Positions 1 through 6,910 of a DNA stretch of 34,451 bases are shown in pieces. Positions within the stretch are counted from its first letter, which is position 1, and the number at the start of each line of letters is the position of its first letter. Below the pieces are notes generated by a model, which saw only the letters and a program-made list of their open reading frames with translations, made no database searches and had not been told where the DNA came from. The DNA lies in assembly GCA_964458015.1 (NCBI GenBank), contig CAYWGR010000038.1, forward strand, positions 1 through 34,451. Direction: 5' to 3'. Made by a program: the position numbers and the translations under genes. Source of the stretch: CAYWGR01 sp964458015. GTDB taxonomy: Bacteria > Planctomycetota > Planctomycetia > Pirellulales > Thermoguttaceae.

Positions 1-45
1 AAATAGTTCGCCATTATTAACAGGTTTTTAGCAGTCCACCCCCGG

Positions 46-68
46 CCCCTCTCCCAAAGGGAGAGGGG
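46..68. repeat. Perfect 10-bp inverted repeat downstream of ilvC
   Basis: Arms CCCCTCTCCC and GGGAGAGGGG are separated by an AAA loop, 15 bases past the ilvC stop codon. There is no adjacent T-run on the minus strand, so it is not a textbook intrinsic terminator. It may still stabilise the ilvC mRNA end. Pyrimidine/purine hairpins of this wording recur in intergenic DNA of many bacteria, so I read it as a dispersed repeat. Confidence 0.6.
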
Positions 69-82
69 AGAGGTGTTTTTGC

Positions 83-1087
83 TTAGACTTCCTTGGCGTT
101 GATCCACGACATGAGCTTGCGCAAGCCGCGGCCGACGGTCTCGACCAGATGGGCACGCTCTTGGCGTCGCTTGGCCTTGAAAGCCGGGGCGTTGACTTTG
201 TTCTCGAGCAGCCACTCGCGGGCGAAGGTGCCGTCCTGGATTTCGGCCAAAATACGCTTCATTTCGGCCTTGGTCTCGGGGGTGACGATCCGAGGGCCGC
301 GGGTGTAATCGCCATACTCGGCCGTGTTCGAAATGCTGTACCGCATGTAATCCAATCCGCCCTGATAGATCAAGTCGACGATCAGCTTGACCTCGTGGAC
401 GCACTCGAAATACGCCATTTCGGGCTGATAACCGGCCTCGACGAGGGTCTCGAACCCGGCCTTGATCAGGGCGCTCAAACCGCCGCACAACACGACCTGC
501 TCGCCGAACAAGTCGGTTTCGGTCTCTTCAGCGAAGGTCGTTTCGATCACGCCGGCCCGGGTGCCGCCGATGCCCTTGGCATAGGCCAAGCCGATCTTGA
601 AGGCGTCGGGCCCGGCGCCGTCGCCCATGCCGATCAAGCACGGCACGCCGGCCCCGCGGACGAATTCCGCACGAACCAGGTGGCCAGGGCCCTTGGGCGC
701 GATGAGAATCGTGGCCACGCCCTTCGGAAAATCGAACTGGCCGTAATGGACGTTGAAACCGTGCGAGCAAACCAAAATGTTGCCCGGCGAAAGGTTGTCG
801 CGGATCTGGGTGCGGAAAATATCGCCCTGCAATTCATCGGGCAGAAGAATCGTGATAATGTCGGCCTTCTTCGTCGCCTCGACGATCGAAACCGGCTGGA
901 AACCGTCTTTCACGGCTTGCTCGTAGTTCGGCGTGCCGGGCAATTCGGCCACGATCACATTGCAGCCGCTGTCGCGAAGGTTCTGGGCATGGCCGTGTCC
1001 TTGCGACCCATAGCCCAAGATGGCGATGGTCTTGTTCTTCAGCAGCGAAATGTCCGCGTCTTTGTCGTAATAAATTTTAGCAGGCAT
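83..1087 (-). CDS. ilvC: Ketol-acid reductoisomerase, class I (short form)
   Basis: This cytoplasmic enzyme isomerises and reduces acetolactate or acetohydroxybutyrate in valine, leucine and isoleucine synthesis, using Mg2+ and a nicotinamide cofactor. The 334-residue length is that of the class I enzyme. The Rossmann loop GYGSQGHGHAQ (25-35), catalytic His109 (SHG), the PKGPGH strand, Mg ligands in ETDLFGEQ (Asp192, Glu196), Glu228 and Glu232, and the SISNTAEYGDY segment from 251 are all present. The cofactor loop is odd: where class I enzymes usually read G-(L/V)-R, this one reads A-E-L (47-49), losing the phosphate-binding Arg. That suggests altered NADPH/NADH preference (inference). It lies downstream of ilvN on the same strand, 181 bases away across a repeat-filled spacer. 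Identification is secure. Confidence 0.97.
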   Translation of the reverse strand: MPAKIYYDKDADISLLKNKTIAILGYGSQGHGHAQNLRDSGCNVIVAELPGTPNYEQAVKDGFQPVSIVEATKKADIITILLPDELQGDIFRTQIRDNLSPGNILVCSHGFNVHYGQFDFPKGVATILIAPKGPGHLVRAEFVRGAGVPCLIGMGDGAGPDAFKIGLAYAKGIGGTRAGVIETTFAEETETDLFGEQVVLCGGLSALIKAGFETLVEAGYQPEMAYFECVHEVKLIVDLIYQGGLDYMRYSISNTAEYGDYTRGPRIVTPETKAEMKRILAEIQDGTFAREWLLENKVNAPAFKAKRRQERAHLVETVGRGLRKLMSWINAKEV

Positions 1088-1100
1088 GAGGGTTCCTAAA

Positions 1101-1276
1101 GTGGATAGTGGTTAGTGACTAGTGGATAGCGACTAGTGGATAGTGGTTGGAGGATAGCAAAAAGTGAAGAAGGGATAGTGTTTATTGCAAAAAACCGTTT
1201 GCGGTCCACATGCACTACATCATCCGCCGTCCACTAGTCGCTAACCACTAGTCACTATCCACTATGTACTAGCCAC
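1101..1276. repeat. Long word-repeat inverted repeat between ilvN and ilvC
   Basis: The left block (about 1101-1180) repeats the words GTGGATAGTGG, TTAGTGACTAGTGG and GATAGCGACTAGTGG. The right block (about 1230-1276) holds the same words on the opposite strand (CCACTAGTCGCTAACC, CCACTAGTCACTATCC). Together they can form an imperfect stem with arms of about 35 bases around a loop of about 50-80 bases. The right arm runs into the ilvN 3' end, where the repeat word provides the TAG stop. It may uncouple or attenuate transcription between ilvN and ilvC, or be selfish repeat DNA. Confidence 0.75.
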
Positions 1277-1754
1277 TGTTTTTTCCTCGCACCATGGCAA
1301 TGCGCCCGGTGCGGACAAGTTCAATAATACCGAAGGGGCGCATCATCTCGATGAACGCCTCGATTTTTCGCTCTTGGCCCGAGATTTCAATCATGACCAT
1401 CTCGGGAGCAACGTCGACGATGCGGCCGCGGAAGATGTCGGCCAGTTCGCGGATCTCGCTCAGAGAACCACGCGCTGTCGAAACCTTGATGAGCATCAAG
1501 TCGCGTTCCACGTGGTCGGCGGCGCCGATGTCATCGACGCGCACTACCGTCACGATTTTTTCCAACTGCTTGCGGACTTGTTCCAGTACGTTTCCATCGC
1601 CGACGACCACGAAAGTCATCCGCGACAAATGGGGGTCTTCCGTCTCCCCAACCGCCAGGCTATCAATGTTGTAGCCGCGCGAGGCCAACATGCCCGAGAT
1701 GTGCGAAAGCACACCGGGTACGTTTTGGACCAGAGCCGACAGCACGTGACGCAT
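1269..1754 (-). CDS. ilvN: Acetolactate synthase small (regulatory) subunit
   Basis: This is the regulatory subunit that binds the catalytic subunit IlvB, stimulates it and confers feedback inhibition by valine. The 161 residues match the family. The N-terminal ACT domain (about 1-75) opens with HVLSALVQNVPGVLSHISGML and contains RGYNIDSLAVG. A second ACT-like half (about 80-155) contains ERDLMLIKV and the FGIIELVRTGRIAMVRG ending typical of IlvN. It starts with ATG preceded by an AGGAGAG sequence. The catalytic gene ilvB, normally directly upstream, is not here; the upstream neighbour is dgkA. The last codons and the stop lie inside the repeat block that fills the ilvN-ilvC gap. Confidence 0.96.
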   Translation of the reverse strand: MRHVLSALVQNVPGVLSHISGMLASRGYNIDSLAVGETEDPHLSRMTFVVVGDGNVLEQVRKQLEKIVTVVRVDDIGAADHVERDLMLIKVSTARGSLSEIRELADIFRGRIVDVAPEMVMIEISGQERKIEAFIEMMRPFGIIELVRTGRIAMVRGKNSG

Positions 1755-1893
1755 ATACCTCTCCTAAACAGTCGAAACTACCATGTTACCCCCCGCAAGT
1801 TGATTGGACAAGGGGCGAGGCCGCGAGGTTCATCGCAGTTTTCCGCTCCAATTTCTCACCACATGTGAAACGAGCGATGGTGAGAAACGCCGA

Positions 1894-2286
1894 TTAGCCC
1901 CACCAACCAAGCAAAATGGCCAAGCGATGGCCAAAGATGATAACGCCGACCGTCGATGCCCCCAGAGAGGCGGTCAGCACGGCGGCGCTGCCGATATCCA
2001 ACGAATTCCCCAAATGGGGGTCGCTTTCGCCGGTGATGGCCTTGGCCATTGATTCCAAAGCGCTGTTGAGCATTTCGGTCGTCAAAACACCGGCAATGCA
2101 GAGCAGCAGCAGGCACCACTCGACCAGATCGACGCCCAGCACGATGCCGGCAACGATGACGGCGGCGGCGGCAAAGAAATGGACGAAAAAGCTGCTCTGG
2201 CCGCGCACGCCCGCCTTTACGCCGCGAAAGGCGTCGCGGAACTTTTCTGCCCAACTGCGTTCGGGGGAGACGGGATCGTCGATCAT
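1894..2286 (-). CDS. dgkA: Diacylglycerol/undecaprenol kinase (DgkA family)
   Basis: Small integral-membrane lipid kinase of the DgkA/UdpK family, 130 residues. Family members phosphorylate diacylglycerol or undecaprenol with ATP and so recycle lipid carriers for envelope polymers. The signature E-M-L-N-S-A-L-E (71-78) and the following D97-x-x-S-A-A-V are present, with hydrophobic segments at about 34-50, 55-70 and 102-127. The Lys usually just before that Asp is Leu here. The ATG begins one base after the TAA stop of the upstream lptD gene (TAACATG), so the two are almost certainly cotranscribed and translationally coupled. Which lipid is the substrate cannot be read from sequence. Confidence 0.9.
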   Translation of the reverse strand: MIDDPVSPERSWAEKFRDAFRGVKAGVRGQSSFFVHFFAAAAVIVAGIVLGVDLVEWCLLLLCIAGVLTTEMLNSALESMAKAITGESDPHLGNSLDIGSAAVLTASLGASTVGVIIFGHRLAILLGWWG

Positions 2287-2287
2287 G

Positions 2288-5200
2288 TTATTCTAGCCCC
2301 ATTGCTCCCGCGGGCGGAATCTCGGCGCCGCTGAAGGTACTCATTCGGCCTTTGGAGAATCGCGGCTCGACCATCAAGCCCACGCCCACATTGTTGCGCG
2401 AGGCATCGACCGAGAAGCCGGCGCTGACCAAGAAGGATTCGCCGATTCGCGTGATGCTGAAGTTTTGTCCGATATTGCCTTGGTTGCCGAAATCGTAGGA
2501 TGTGCCGAAGGTGGTCGTCCATTTCGGACTCATCCAATAGGTATAGGAAACCGAAAGCACTTGGCTGTTGATCGGCCCTTCGAGCACGCGGAACCCCATA
2601 TACAAGCTTCCGCGAGGCGGACGGGTGAGATAACCGCCGAAGGAAAACAGCGTTTGGCCTTGGCTGAAGAAGTCGAAAATACCATTGCTGACCAAGGTGA
2701 GCCGATCGCCGACGTGCCAAGCGAAATCATAATCGAAAAGGCCGGCCGTCGTATTGTAGTTGTCGCGGCCTGCATCGGGGAAAATGCTGATATTGGTATC
2801 CAGCGTTACCCAGTCGATTATCCGCCGATTGTGGGCCGGGCCGCGTTTGGTTTGCCATTTTTGATGGGCGCCAAGCTGGATCGCCATCAGGTCGTCGGCC
2901 ACTTCCGTGCTTGGCGAAGTAACCCAGCTTTGCAATCCCGAACGCAAGGCGTAATAACGCTCGTCGAATTTGGCCAAGTAAGCTTGCCCGGTGGGCGTCA
3001 GCATCATCGAAGGCAAGCCGAACGTCGAGGTTAGGAACTGGCGGCGCCACGCCTCGATCGAGTCATCGTCCAGCGGATCGTAGAGAGGCAGATCCGACAT
3101 GTTGCGGTTGGAATCGGCAGCCATGAATTCCGCGTCAAATACGACCTTGTGCGCGATGCCGTGTACGTTGAACAAATCGCTGTTGGCCGTGGGATCGACG
3201 CTCCACATCGGCATACTCGCTCGAACGCCGACTTGCCCCCAAGCACGATCCAAGGGCTCGCCGTTCACGTCCTGTCCCCAGTGGGCCAACTCGCCCAGCA
3301 TATAAGGCACCACTTTCACCGCGCCGAGCTGGAAGGGCCAATCGATTTCCTGCCGCGTGGCCAGTCGCTCGCCCTCGCGAGAATCCACTTCCCACGGCAA
3401 GTAGTTGAACGGCCCGGCAGCGCCTGTCACGGGTCCGACCGAAACATTGTCGGGCACGGTCGTCCGCTTGAATTGGGCATAAGCCGCGTTGGAATGCTCG
3501 TACCAGGTGAAGGCGTCGTTCATTAGCGGCTGACCGAGCCAGAAATGGTCGGCCCGCGGCAGCCAATTGGTTTGGGTGAAGAAGTCGTTCAGTCGATAAT
3601 CGGCCGTGATGCTCCAGGAGGTATTGTCGTGGATGCGTTTTAACTCGACGCCGGTGCTCTCGTCTTTCAGCCCGTCCCACTCGCGCTTGTAGTATTCCTC
3701 CAAAAAGTTCCTGTCGCTGATCCAACCGAGTTCCGCACTCAGTTGAAGATCGTAGGAAAGGTTCTGGCGATGCTGCCAGAACAAACGGTATCGGTAGGAT
3801 TCTTCCAGCGGAACGTTGCGGCGTCCTACGCCGAGGTTGTCGGAGCCGCGGTCTTGAATTCCCCAGAAACTACCAAGACCCGTGATGTGATCGGGCAAAT
3901 CGAACAAGCCGTTGCGGTCGTAGGTGAATGTGCCGCCGTAGCCGAAACCCCGGTCCGACAGGTAGTCGAGCCGAACGTCCAAATCCGTGCCCACCGGCTT
4001 GTTGCGAATGCCCAGCAAGTCGTAACCGCTCCATCGGGTCAGGATCTGCGTGCCGAAAACGGTGTCATTGTTCACCGCGGCATTGCGGATGTAATAGGTC
4101 GGGTCGTTCAGATCGGTTGCCAATCGAGGCCAATAGAAAATCGGCACGGGCCCGGCGAAGATGAAATTGTTGTCGGCCGTCGCGAGCCTCTGATGCTCGA
4201 TCACCGGCTGGCCGGTCGCCGGATCCACAATCGGTTGACCGGTGTTCGGATCCGTCAGCGGATGTTGAATGTCCTCGAAGTACAAATCATTCGTTTGAAG
4301 TCGATAGCTCGGTTCACCGAAGCGGCTCGATGTTAAGAACGCCTCTTTCGCGAAGAAACGGTCTTCGGCCGTTTGCTGCAACACGTTGGCATGTAGCCGC
4401 AGCAATCCGGCATAGTTGCGCACGGGGGTCAACACATCGGCATCCAGCACCGTGCCGACATGGTTTGGCACGTCGTAATACATCTGCTTGGCATAGATGA
4501 TCCGCTCGCCTTGCCGGAAGACAATGTTGCCTTCCATGTAAAACTCCAGCGGTGTCCGCTGGTCTTGCGATGTCCGGCCCGTTAGGTCGGGCTCTTGAAG
4601 GCCCTTGGTCCAAATCACCAGGCGATCGGTCGAGATATCGAGCGTACTGGATCCGACAAGACCGTCTACAATCACGTTCACGCCGGAATCGATTACGGCA
4701 ATCCATTGGTTGCTGGAAGGATCGGGGAACCATTGTGCTTGCACGGGCACGTCGCTGCGTGGAAACACGCGAATGCGCCGCCCGCCGCCGGCCATAACCG
4801 CCGGGCCCGTCATTCCGGATGTCGGCGCCATCGCGGGCAACGCACCAGGCCGCACGGAAGGAAATGCCGACGTATCAGCTGGCGCCGTTACGTTGTCGGG
4901 CCGTGCCACGGGGCCCGGCGCTTGCCCTGGCGGAGTTGCAACATATTGTGCCGGCTGCACGCGAGGACGCCATCCATCTTCCGCTGACTCAGGACTGCGC
5001 CGCTCCATGCCGCGCCAATAAATCGGAGGCAACACGTCCGGCTTGCCGGCCGTAGCGCCTGTACGCACCTGAATGCCCGGCATGCTTAAAAAACGTCCGA
5101 ACCACGTTTTGTCGGTCAACCGCGGCGCGCCAGGCTGCTGGCTCGATGCCGATTCCACGTCCCCTTCGAGATAAGCAATGACCTTGCATGGCTGCTTGTC

Positions 5201-5635
5201 GTCTACCGCGGGCCGATCGATCCACAACACGGCCTCGCGTCCGCGTGTAACGGCTTGGCCCTGCTGGATTACGCAATCGCCGCGCAAGACCCAAACTTCA
5301 TAAGCACCCACTTGCCATTGATTGCCCGCTTGGGCCGTAATCAGGATCGGCTCGGCCGAACTGACTTCCGGCAATTTCACTTGGGCTGTTGCTGAAGAAA
5401 CAACGAACGCGAGAGAGACGAGGTGAAATAGAAAAATGAAAATTGAAAATTGAAAATTGTAAAGTGTCGACAGCCGATGGACGATAAAGCTGCCGACAGA
5501 TTTGCGATTTACGGTTTGCAACTCACGATTTGTAGTTCTCTCCCGGCGCGCAGACTCTTCCTGCGCGCGAAGCGATAGCGCTCCGCAGCGAGTGCAGTTC
5601 AACAGCTCGCCAATTCGTGTTTGCGGCAACAGCAT
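2288..5635 (-). CDS. lptD: LptD/OstA-like outer-membrane assembly protein
   Basis: A predicted beta-barrel of 1115 residues. LptD proteins insert lipopolysaccharide into the outer leaflet of the outer membrane. The segment after the signal peptide has two OstA-like stretches (about 105-175, with VWVLRGDCVIQQGQ and VIAYLEGDV; about 355-420, with MEGNIVFRQGERIIYAKQMYYD). The rest reads as alternating barrel strands, with the LptD-like phrase GPVPIFYWPR near 500. A DP-TGQP duplication (about 485-505) is a local insert. The ATG at 5635 has a fair Shine-Dalgarno (GGTGGAG), but the hydrophobic signal sequence sits at 61-84 behind an unusually long N-region that overlaps intergenic-type repeats. A TTG at 5521 is an alternative start. 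It is coupled to dgkA downstream. The family call is good; the LPS substrate is inferred. Confidence 0.78.
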   Translation of the reverse strand: MLLPQTRIGELLNCTRCGALSLRAQEESARRERTTNRELQTVNRKSVGSFIVHRLSTLYNFQFSIFIFLFHLVSLAFVVSSATAQVKLPEVSSAEPILITAQAGNQWQVGAYEVWVLRGDCVIQQGQAVTRGREAVLWIDRPAVDDKQPCKVIAYLEGDVESASSQQPGAPRLTDKTWFGRFLSMPGIQVRTGATAGKPDVLPPIYWRGMERRSPESAEDGWRPRVQPAQYVATPPGQAPGPVARPDNVTAPADTSAFPSVRPGALPAMAPTSGMTGPAVMAGGGRRIRVFPRSDVPVQAQWFPDPSSNQWIAVIDSGVNVIVDGLVGSSTLDISTDRLVIWTKGLQEPDLTGRTSQDQRTPLEFYMEGNIVFRQGERIIYAKQMYYDVPNHVGTVLDADVLTPVRNYAGLLRLHANVLQQTAEDRFFAKEAFLTSSRFGEPSYRLQTNDLYFEDIQHPLTDPNTGQPIVDPATGQPVIEHQRLATADNNFIFAGPVPIFYWPRLATDLNDPTYYIRNAAVNNDTVFGTQILTRWSGYDLLGIRNKPVGTDLDVRLDYLSDRGFGYGGTFTYDRNGLFDLPDHITGLGSFWGIQDRGSDNLGVGRRNVPLEESYRYRLFWQHRQNLSYDLQLSAELGWISDRNFLEEYYKREWDGLKDESTGVELKRIHDNTSWSITADYRLNDFFTQTNWLPRADHFWLGQPLMNDAFTWYEHSNAAYAQFKRTTVPDNVSVGPVTGAAGPFNYLPWEVDSREGERLATRQEIDWPFQLGAVKVVPYMLGELAHWGQDVNGEPLDRAWGQVGVRASMPMWSVDPTANSDLFNVHGIAHKVVFDAEFMAADSNRNMSDLPLYDPLDDDSIEAWRRQFLTSTFGLPSMMLTPTGQAYLAKFDERYYALRSGLQSWVTSPSTEVADDLMAIQLGAHQKWQTKRGPAHNRRIIDWVTLDTNISIFPDAGRDNYNTTAGLFDYDFAWHVGDRLTLVSNGIFDFFSQGQTLFSFGGYLTRPPRGSLYMGFRVLEGPINSQVLSVSYTYWMSPKWTTTFGTSYDFGNQGNIGQNFSITRIGESFLVSAGFSVDASRNNVGVGLMVEPRFSKGRMSTFSGAEIPPAGAMGLE
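5433..5568. repeat. AT-rich tandem and GC-rich hairpin repeats inside the lptD start
   Basis: Positions 5437-5460 carry tandem copies of the word AAAATTG (minus strand CAATTTT). About 5500-5535 holds a second word set (TTTGCGATTTACGGTTTGC). 5546-5568 is a perfect 8-bp hairpin with arms GCGCGCAG and CTGCGCGC around a 7-base loop. All three look like the short repeats usually found between genes, yet they lie in the open frame of lptD and encode its N-terminal region, including the phenylalanine-rich core of the signal peptide. Confidence 0.7.
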
Positions 5636-5994
5636 CCTTGCTCCACCCGACGGCCGTGCGTAATAAGCGGTCAGGTTTCGAGTCGCAAAATCAACCGGGA
5701 AAAGTCATTAGGCGCACAAACGCCCAATGTCGAGCGGCGGGATTATAGGTATAGTGGGCCAATGGATCAAGGCTGGTTGGCAAGGATGAGAATTGACGTA
5801 AGTAGCTTGGGCGCAATAGGATGCGACTATACATTGCAAATTCGTTTTGCCAACTTGCCGACATTGTTGCTCAAACGTAGCGGCAATACCCCCCATTGAT
5901 GGCAGGGTGGTTTGGTGTTCTTGACTGGGCAACTTCACGGAATGGGTTATACTGCGAAATACGGTAGACTTGCCATCGGGCGAGAGAATATCCC
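5636..5994. other. Divergent intergenic region, lptD / toxin
   Basis: No gene supported. It should hold the promoter of the minus-strand lptD operon and, toward the right, that of the toxin-antitoxin operon. The only recognisable promoter-like words are TTGACT at 5921 and TATACT at 5948. Their 21-base spacing is too long for a standard sigma-70 promoter, so only the -10-like element is given weight. Confidence 0.5.
5921..5953 (+). promoter_or_regulatory. Possible promoter of the toxin-antitoxin operon
   Basis: TATACT at 5948-5953 is a good -10 hexamer 42 bases before the toxin ATG. TTGACT at 5921-5926 would be the -35, but the 21-base spacer is longer than the usual 16-18. Weak call made from wording and position only. 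Confidence 0.25.
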
Positions 5995-6243
5995 ATGAAA
6001 TACGATTTCGAGTTCAAGCCTCGCGCCGTCAAGGAATTATCACGACTCCCAGTCGTTCAGCAACGTCGGATCCTCGCGAAAATTGAACACTTAGCAAATG
6101 ATCTGCAAGGCGATGTCAAACGATTGACCGATTTTTCGCCCGAATACCGCCTTCGCGTAGGCGATTATCGTATTTTATTTGAAGTTGATGGCAATAGAAT
6201 CGATATTTACCGCGTCTGCAATCGCAAAGACGCTTACGATTAA
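5995..6243 (+). CDS. RelE/ParE-family toxin
   Basis: An 82-residue basic protein of the RelE/ParE superfamily. RelE members cut mRNA in the ribosomal A site; ParE members poison gyrase. The family pattern is clear: an N-terminal strand MKYDFEFKPRAVKEL, a helical hairpin to about residue 40, then YRLRVGDYRILFEVDG (51-66), where Arg52 and Arg59 match conserved basic residues, and the terminal VCNRKDAY motif. The Arg/Tyr content fits RelE better than ParE, but this is not decisive. The toxin comes first, 12 bases before its antitoxin, which is the reverse of the common order. A short GAGAG sequence precedes the ATG. Confidence 0.85.
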   Translation: MKYDFEFKPRAVKELSRLPVVQQRRILAKIEHLANDLQGDVKRLTDFSPEYRLRVGDYRILFEVDGNRIDIYRVCNRKDAYD

Positions 6244-6255
6244 ACGGAGAGAGAA

Positions 6256-6492
6256 ATGATATCCATTCAACCTCAGATTTTGGAAGAAAATGGTAAAAAG
6301 TGTTTTGCCATTTTACCCTATGACCAGTTCCATCGACTAATGGAGGAATTGGCCGATTACGAGGATCTACGGCTTCTGAGAGAAGCGAAGGCAAAAGAGA
6401 AAAAAGTGTCAGGGATTGGACTTGATGCGTTGAAAACGCAATTGAAGATCACCCCTCCCCCCAAAAAATCTTCTCGGCAAAAACCTAAATAG
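6256..6492 (+). CDS. Antitoxin of a type II toxin-antitoxin pair (Phd/YefM-like)
   Basis: A 78-residue protein directly after the RelE-type toxin, with a strong GGAGAG ribosome-binding site. The N-terminal half (IQPQILEENGKKCFAILPYDQFHRLMEELADYEDLRLL) has the pattern of short prevent-host-death-type antitoxins: a beta strand, then a helix with an acidic E/D-rich stretch. The C-terminal half is Lys/Pro-rich and likely disordered until it wraps the toxin. By analogy it neutralises the toxin and represses the shared promoter with it. Assignment rests on size, position and composition; no single catalytic residue defines the family. Confidence 0.75.
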   Translation: MISIQPQILEENGKKCFAILPYDQFHRLMEELADYEDLRLLREAKAKEKKVSGIGLDALKTQLKITPPPKKSSRQKPK

Positions 6493-6527
6493 CAGCCGCA
6501 GTGATCTTTGATAAGGAATGCTCCATC

Positions 6528-6899
6528 ATGCGATTTCTGTTGTGCCTTTTCTTGGGCTTTTCTCCGTTGGTGATCGGCTGTTATCCTCAACCATCGGATG
6601 TTCACCCGGTCACGGTGAACACGTTGCCACCCATTGCAATTGGCGGAACTTACGCAGTCTATGTTCGTTTTGACAGCCCATTCCCTTCCCTTGACACTAT
6701 CAAAGCAACTTGCCACATAACTAATAATGGGGACCAACGTTTCAGCGAATATTTTTTTGTGGGAACTTTACAGTGGATCGATTCTTCTTGGGTTGTCGTA
6801 CAGGTGGATTCCACAGAACTGATAATCCCGAGGGAGAAAGTATCACTTCTTCTGAGAGATGGTCCGCCAAAGGGAAAACCCACCAAAACCAGACAATAG
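6528..6899 (+). CDS. Small predicted lipoprotein, unknown function
   Basis: I do not recognise a family. The frame can start at GTG 6501, but ATG 6528 is preferred: it has AAGGAA nine bases upstream and begins a textbook lipoprotein signal, MRFLLCLFLGFSPLVIGC, with lipobox LVIG|C. The mature part of about 105 residues is predicted mainly beta (YAVYVRFDSPF, ATCHITNN, WVVVQVDSTELIIP) with a basic Pro/Lys tail. It begins 35 bases after the antitoxin stop, so it may be read through from that operon, but nothing links it functionally to the toxin. It converges with the next gene on the opposite strand, leaving 11 bases between stops. Confidence 0.7.
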   Translation: MRFLLCLFLGFSPLVIGCYPQPSDVHPVTVNTLPPIAIGGTYAVYVRFDSPFPSLDTIKATCHITNNGDQRFSEYFFVGTLQWIDSSWVVVQVDSTELIIPREKVSLLLRDGPPKGKPTKTRQ

Positions 6900-6910
6900 A
6901 AAAAATATCC

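Noticed and set aside
46..68. Hairpin considered as the ilvC terminator
   Set aside because: The stem is perfect but no T-run follows on the minus strand, and the wording is that of a common dispersed repeat. I listed it as a repeat only.
149..1099. 316-codon open frame opposite ilvC
   Set aside because: Antisense to a complete, motif-perfect ketol-acid reductoisomerase. No independent evidence of coding.
5708..5938. Short minus-strand frame in the lptD-toxin gap
   Set aside because: No Shine-Dalgarno, no recognisable composition or motif, and it lies where promoters are expected.
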